From the NCBI GenBank assembly GCA_948567375.1, contig OX419762.1:47287034-47351033 (forward strand): a stretch of DNA of 64,000 bases, written 5' to 3'. The DNA comes from Lunularia cruciata. Taxonomy: Eukaryota > Streptophyta > Marchantiopsida > Lunulariales > Lunulariaceae. Below are positions 59,101 through 64,000 of this stretch, one piece after another. The first letter of the stretch is position 1. Each line of letters starts with the position of its first letter. A program made the position numbers and the translations under genes. Under the pieces are notes generated by a model. That model made no database searches. It was given only the letters and a program-made list of their open reading frames with translations, and was not told where the DNA came from.

Positions 59101-60660
59101 ATGTGGCAAACTCAAAGAAGCAAGGTCGCCTCCCACGCAAAGGAGCCGATGACTCGGTGGTTGATTTTGAAGACTGCAAAGATCATAAAAGAGGCATCAT
59201 TGGGAGCGGAGTCTGGGGAAGAAACTGAGTCGCAAGAGGAGGAATCTGAAGAAGAGGAGCTCACCTTAAAAAGTGAGGAGTCTGGGAGCGATAGCGATGG
59301 GGAGCCAGAAGTTCAGCAATTGGTGGCGGTCAGTGAGGCTTGTCAGGTGATGGTGGTGAACAAGTCGAGACCAGAAGAGAAAGGAGAGAATCCCGTGGGG
59401 CCGAGTTCAAGAGGCCAACAAGACAAAGAAAGTACCGAAACAATGAAGATACAAAGATCGCGACTTTGGATGAAGGAGCCGATGACGGAGGAGAAGACTC
59501 CAGACAAAGATGGCGATGCAGAGGAAGAGAAATTTGGCAGGATATCATATTTGACAAAGGTGGTCACACCGTTGCTGGAGTTGTTGAAGGAGCATCGGAG
59601 GGTAATTTCCCAAGATCGTAGGAAGTGGATGAATGAGTTGCAGGTGGTGAAGCATCTATTGAGTGAAGTGAAGGCGTTGCAGGAGCAACAAGTCCGAAGA
59701 AGTGAGGAAGTGGAAGGACTTCGGAGGGAGGAAGGCTTGATGAAGAAAACTTTGACCATGCTACAAGAAAGCTGTGCAATAAAAGAAAAAGAACTGTAGA
59801 GGCGAGCTGGAGAATTCACGGAAGAAGCGATGTGGCTCAGCAAGATGAAGGAGGAAGTGAGTGATGTACGCATCAAGAATGTTCATTTGAAGGCAATGAC
59901 CATTGTAATGGAGCAAGAGTTGGATAGTTTGAAGAAAAGTGCAGTAGCCAAAGATCAAGCATGGCAAAGAGAGTTGGCAGCCAGGCAAGGAGAAGAGGAA
60001 CGATTACAAGAACTTGTCAGGAGCGCGGAAGGGCAGAGCATGCAATATGCAGAGGAGAAGAAGATGCTTGCTGTGGAGTACGAAGACGAGTTGAAGATGT
60101 ATCGTGATGAGTTGAAGGTAGAGCGATCTCAAGGATATGCATCGAAATCAGTGGGAGTTGCAAGGAAGTTAAGAGCAACCTTAAGCACGGAGGCTAAAGG
60201 GAGATTGGAAGAAGCCGGCCTACATGAGTTGAAGTTACTTGTGCAAGAAACTCGGAGGAGAAAAGCCAAGGATGTAGACATGAACACCTTGTTGATCCGA
60301 TTGAGAGAACACATAGAAAGGAAAATGTTAGATGTAAAGAATAATGTTAGTCTTAGACTAGATTTAGTCAATTCGGAATTAGAGAAGATTCGGAATAGTG
60401 TGACAATGGAGAAGAAACTCGATGTCGCAGAAATAGGAATTCAAGTGTCATTGGACTTGTTATTTGACACATTAGAGAAGAGTGGGTCAGGAGATAAAGA
60501 GTTAGATAAGTCACTCTTGAGCTCAATTGTAGTTCCTAGTGTAGAAGTTGTAGAATTAGTGAAGGAGTTGGTAGAATTAACTATACCCGAAGAAGGAGAA
60601 GTAGTAGGAAGATCATCGGGTTTGGAAGCCGATGATGAGGTAGACATTGGATCGGGATAA
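59101..60660 (+). pseudogene. Insertion H reading frame, acidic and coiled-coil C-terminal part
   Basis: One phase for 520 codons with a single internal TAG (59,797), probably from CAG. First comes an acidic stretch (about 59,205-59,320), then long heptad-type helices from about 59,540 to 60,330 (for example LLKEHRRVISQDRRKWMNEL, EERLQELVRSAEGQSMQYAE), then a less charged tail ending EADDEVDIGSG and a stop at 60,658-60,660. Relative to the central part it is shifted in phase near 59,040-59,100. The whole frame would have been about 900 or more residues. Confidence 0.5.
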
Positions 60661-60721
60661 GTATCGATTTTGAGATAGGAAGAGGTAGATATGAAGAGAT
60701 AGATTGTCAATTAGAATCTGC

Positions 60722-61410
60722 AGGTAGGAAGAGATGTTAGGAAGCGGTGCCTAGGTAGGCAAGTCTGCCGTTTGCTTCAGTATTTAAGGGGAGCATTTGC
60801 AGTCTTATGTTATTCAGTATTCATATTTCTAAAGATAGATAAAGCGAAGTGCTGTTCTCAATGCTCGTCGCTTAAGCTTAATTCCAATTGTCAATTTCGT
60901 GTGTGTAAGTTGTGAATGTGAGGAGAATTCGGAAGAGCAAGTTAGTGTGTCTGTGGATGTTGGAATTTGCAGCCTTGATCTTCATTCTGTGGCTTTGATC
61001 CTGAGTGAAGTGCATCGGAGCAATGCCTTGATAGATCTGAGAAGAATTGTAGTGTTGGTAGTATTTTGCATTTGTGGGTGCAACATGAAGTTGATGTGAA
61101 GCAATTTCAATCGAGGAAGTTGTGCCTTCAGTGGAGGGGTGGAACACAATTCTGAGGCGAAATTGTTCTTTGCAGTGAAGTGCCGTCTTTGGGAAAATCT
61201 GAATCATCACAATCAAGAGTTGTTTGGACAGAATTTGCTATGATGTGATTATGTGTGTATATTCGTGACAAGTCATCAAGATTGTGAGCTTGTTACTCTC
61301 TTTTGGGTGTAGTTTCTACCTGAGAGATTAAAGAAAAAACCAAGAAGAACTACAATTGTGACTTTTGACTTCATATTTGGACATTTTTGCATAGTATCTC
61401 TGCGGGAACA
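60722..61410 (+). repeat. Polypurine tract and LTR-like sequence of insertion H
   Basis: AGGTAGGAAGAGA (60,722-60,734) immediately precedes TGTTAGGAAG. The presumed LTR runs to GGGAACA at 61,410, so its ends are TGTT...AACA, an inverted 4 bp repeat usual for LTRs. A TATTTAAGG box is at 60,781-60,789, placing a promoter about 50 bases into the LTR. No second copy is present in the window, so the LTR call rests on structure only. Confidence 0.45.
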
Positions 61411-61461
61411 AACTTTACTTACCCGATTACCGCAAAAGTGATAGTTGCCGAGTTGTCACAT

Positions 61462-62448
61462 GTGAGGTGCCCTGACTTTTGAGCGTTGGTGCTCTGGTGT
61501 GCTCTCGGTAGTGAAGCTGGAGTGATGACCACTCAAACTACCTTTGTTTCTCTTCGGTGAGGCAGGAAGTGATGACCTGCAGACCGTGAGAGTGCGTGTT
61601 GTGATGACAAGTTATAGGTTGCCCTTTCCCCTAGTGTAGTTATCTTATCAGAGTTACATTAGTGGGTGGTGTTCCGTGGGTATTGGCACTTGGTGGTGCT
61701 CAATTGATGTTGGCACTTGGTTGGTAATTATAGTTGCAATTTGCGGTTACATTTTGTGGTTCCAATGGGTTTGCGATTGCAGTTGTGGTTACTTTGTCAT
61801 GACGGAGTTCTTTGGGGATTCTAGAGGAGTTAGCCCTGCAATACATAGTGGATTTACTTGGAGTGGTGCTTGATATCAACTTGTATCTCAGGTCCTAGTG
61901 AGAAAGAAGATTGACTCTGAGTTGGAGTTTGACACAAGAGCTGATTCAATTGAGAGTGCACTTGGCGTGTCCGCATTGTTGTTGTGGGACATGGACAAGA
62001 TTTATGGGGCCTCCAAAGGCCCTAGGTGTTACTTTGGTATAGTGGGTACCATTGAGTTGGATGACTTCATCCAAGAGTTTGGTAGTTGGTGTGATCTACA
62101 GCAAATGAGGAACCTAACTTTGTTTACACCCTTCATGGCATGGAAGGAGTTGCTTTAGCATTTAGAAGGTCCATTGATGGACAACTACCATGAGTTAAGG
62201 AGAGATTATTTGGAGGAGATTGAGTTATGGAGATAATATTGGTCTCTCAACTATGTCTCCATCACTTCAGGTTTAGTTGCCAGGAGTAGATCAATTGTAC
62301 CCATGAGTTCTAGCTTGAGTAGTGTTGGTGGAGCTAGTGGAGGTGCACTAGTTGGAGATAGTGCTATCACAAGTGGAGGTACCATTGTAGGAGGTGGTGT
62401 GGTACCGGGGTTTAAGTCCATGGTGGAGTTCCTCTAATGTTTGAGGCT
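61462..62448 (+). pseudogene. Host repeat C, copy 3: gag-like remnant
   Basis: Colinear with 19,530-20,249 and then 27,138-27,335. The best preserved frame, 61,898-62,158 (86 codons), reads DMDKIYGASKGPRCYFG, then ELDDFIQEFGSWCDLQQ, then FMAWKELL, and continues after a TAG as HLEGPLMDNYHELRRDYLEEIELW. The pattern, a small domain with FIQEFxxWC and a later ELR/LEEIE helix, is that of an LTR-retrotransposon gag N-terminus. The site corresponding to the insertion point of element B is intact here (62,238-62,242, ATTGG). Confidence 0.65.
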
Positions 62449-62452
62449 GAAC

Positions 62453-63144
62453 TGTAACACCCATTTATGCATGTGTGTGGTATTGTGATGTTTAGCTTGG
62501 TATTACAAGTACTTAAGAGATATTATTTATATAGAGATAAAGGATGGTTCTATATTAGTCATGGTTAGCTAAATTTAGTCATAGCTAAGATAGAGGGAAA
62601 CTTACTTTAGAGGAAGTAGAAAAGATGAGTATTACTATTTTGGATTTTAGTGTGTTGACTTGGTATTATTCCTAAGTGTTTGGCTTTGAGGAAAAAGTTG
62701 GGAACTCTTGGGCCCGCAAGCCTTTTTGTTTTGGATTCTTCTTTAGTCCAAGGATAACCCATGTGAAAGAATCCTTGACTTAGTGGTTGGGTCAAGATAA
62801 GACCACATGCTTAGGGGAAAATGCCCATGTGAATGGATTTTCATTTCTACTTTTTGACTTTACTTGACTTTTAGTCTAGTAACTTGAGTTACTATGGTTA
62901 TTAGTAACTTTGGTACGTAACTATTTCACAAGTATATAAACAAGGGGTGAGGAGGTACTCATCATCCTTTCATTTGCAACTATCTTTCTCTCATTGAGTT
63001 CTCTAATGAGCAATGTCTTGAGTCTTGGAGTGTTAGCCTTGGAGGAGTATGATGGAGTTGGGGTTCCTTGCCTTCTTAGTCCATGTTGCGCTACCATAAT
63101 AGCCATCAGAGGTTTATCCTGATTGAGAGACATGCCGGCTCACA
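62453..63144 (+). repeat. Solo LTR G2
   Basis: The 692 bp sequence begins TGTAACACCC and ends GGCTCACA. It is flanked by exact GAAC duplications (62,449-62,452 and 63,145-63,148). The empty site is seen in repeat C copy 1 at about 27,329-27,340. A TATATAAA box is near 62,933-62,940. Confidence 0.92.
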
Positions 63145-63148
63145 GAAC

Positions 63149-63343
63149 TACCAAGGAGTACGGACTGAGCCTTTGAGTTTCTAGCTATGGTAGACAGAGG
63201 CCGACAAGCGACACCTGGATTCTCTTAGCTAGAGTAGGTGTGGCTTGACTATAATTAGTGCCTAGTTGTTGGCAGTTTATAGAGTGATAGATCAAGTACT
63301 GATCTTAGTTGAGTTGATTTGAGAGTTGTAAATGATCTGATTA
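63149..63343 (+). repeat. Host repeat C fragments
   Basis: About 20 bases complete the gag-adjacent sequence interrupted by G2. Then, at about 63,169, the sequence jumps to the left-arm part of repeat C (colinear with 55,910-56,105 and 710-900), showing a rearrangement junction. Confidence 0.6.
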
Positions 63344-64000
63344 TTGTGACACCTTAGAGTCTATGTATGACTTATGTGTATAGTATGCTTTTATAGTATA
63401 TCATGTTGACAACAATGTATATTGTGTAGCAATGTATATACACACAACACTCTAGGCCAATGTTGGAGCATCCATTGAATCAAAGGTTGGTGCCAAATGG
63501 ATTTTCTTACTAAGCTTAACAACAAACACCACGATTGCTATGTGACCTTGCTTTGTCTTGGGCAAGGAGGTGACAAGATCTAAGCTCATATGTTCCCACC
63601 AAGCAGATGAGATGGGAAGTGGTTGAAGGAGTTCACTCAATTTTTGGTTGCTAGCCTTGTTGAGTTGGCACCTCTCACAAGTTTGGACAAACTCATGAAC
63701 ACTTGTGCTATGGTAGGCCACCACCATTGGTGTTGTTGGGTACCCAAGGTCTTATCCACACCCATGTGACCAGTGATTGGTAAGTCATGAGCTTCTTGAA
63801 GGCGCGCAAGTCGTAGATCATCCTTGATTGAAACAAAGATATGGTTCTCACAAAATAGAAGGCTTTCCTTGAAGGAAAAGGTGTTGTATTCCTTTTCATA
63901 TGCTGCAAGAAAACCTTATATCATTTGAAAGAAGAGGTCTTGTTGTAAAGTTGTTCTAAACTTGATTTGGACTTTTGAATTGATTGACATTGTTGTAATT
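63344..64000 (-). pseudogene. Chromovirus A/D-family integrase fragment, running off the window
   Basis: Minus-strand frames give, from 63,908 downward, a segment matching the A region at about 6830-6960 (linker before integrase with HDLPITGHMGVDKTLGTQ-type order). The integrase zinc region (VQTCERCQLNKASNQ) and the start of the core (MSLDLVTSLPKTKQGH) follow, to about 63,452. The fragment stops near the point equivalent to A 7240; beyond it (63,344-63,450) is AT-rich unmatched sequence. The rest would lie past 64,000. Confidence 0.8.

Larger units (their letters stand above)
57765..61456 (+). mobile_element. Insertion H: non-autonomous LTR-type element or captured gene with coiled-coil frame
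   Basis: Repeat C copy 1 runs without a break through the equivalent point (19,511-19,535), so these ~3.7 kb are inserted in copy 3. CACAT occurs on both sides (57,760-57,764 and 61,457-61,461), a possible 5 bp duplication. The left end is T-rich. The block holds a long decayed plus-strand frame (57,838-60,660), then a polypurine tract and an LTR-like 676 bp sequence (60,735-61,410). No 5' LTR, protease or polymerase is visible. It could be a 5'-truncated gag-only element or a transposon-carried host gene. Confidence 0.5.

Noticed and set aside
56977-63144. A single full-length LTR retrotransposon bounded by the two G LTRs.
   Set aside because: The outer flanks do not match (GTCT versus GAAC), each LTR has its own duplication, and the sequence between them continues repeat C across both borders.

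Overview
This is nuclear DNA of a land plant. It contains chromodomain-bearing Ty3/gypsy (chromovirus) retrotransposons with initiator-Met tRNA primer sites, a plant-type CDKD kinase gene with seven GT-AG-spliced exons, and a eukaryotic serine tRNA. Short introns and a decayed reverse-transcriptase fragment of a type I associate with algae and seed-free plants suggest a bryophyte or other seed-free plant, but the species cannot be fixed from the sequence.

Layout. 1-28,900 is one stack of nested retroelements. A degenerate host repeat (called C) runs 1-1299, 18,794-20,249 and 27,138-28,900. It is split by a chromovirus (D, 1300-18,793) and by a second chromovirus of another family (B, 20,250-27,137). 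The 5' LTR of D is itself split by a 10.6 kb block (X, 1575-12,132) made largely of a ~253 bp tandem repeat. Block X is in turn split by a much better preserved chromovirus (A, 3006-8634). Two solo LTRs sit inside D (13,136-13,667 and 17,841-18,578). Most insertions are supported by target-site duplications, and with the inserts removed D is about 5.65 kb, matching the 5.63 kb of A.

28,900-30,770 is AT-rich spacer. 30,770-50,200 is the gene island. It holds a complete CDKD (CDK-activating kinase) gene on the plus strand (31,604-34,929, 412 aa), decayed reverse-transcriptase debris with flanking repeats (36,750-38,840), a tRNA-Ser(CGA) on the minus strand (39,023-39,104), and a minus-strand four-exon gene (40,230-46,358) for a ~1420 aa acidic, serine-rich protein with twelve internal repeats. 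46,400-52,100 is mostly non-coding, with hairpins and one dispersed repeat.

52,200-64,000 is a second retroelement nest. It contains further copies of repeat C, a truncated minus-strand chromovirus of the A family (53,924-55,322), two near-identical solo LTRs of a third family (G, 56,977-57,669 and 62,453-63,144), and a 3.7 kb insertion (57,765-61,456). That insertion carries a long decayed coiled-coil reading frame followed by a polypurine tract and an LTR-like sequence, and I regard it as the best candidate for an undescribed element. The window ends in another minus-strand chromovirus integrase fragment.

The cellular genes show no functional relationship to each other. The retroelement reading frames are mostly broken by stops that look like C-to-T changes, as expected of long-methylated silent copies.
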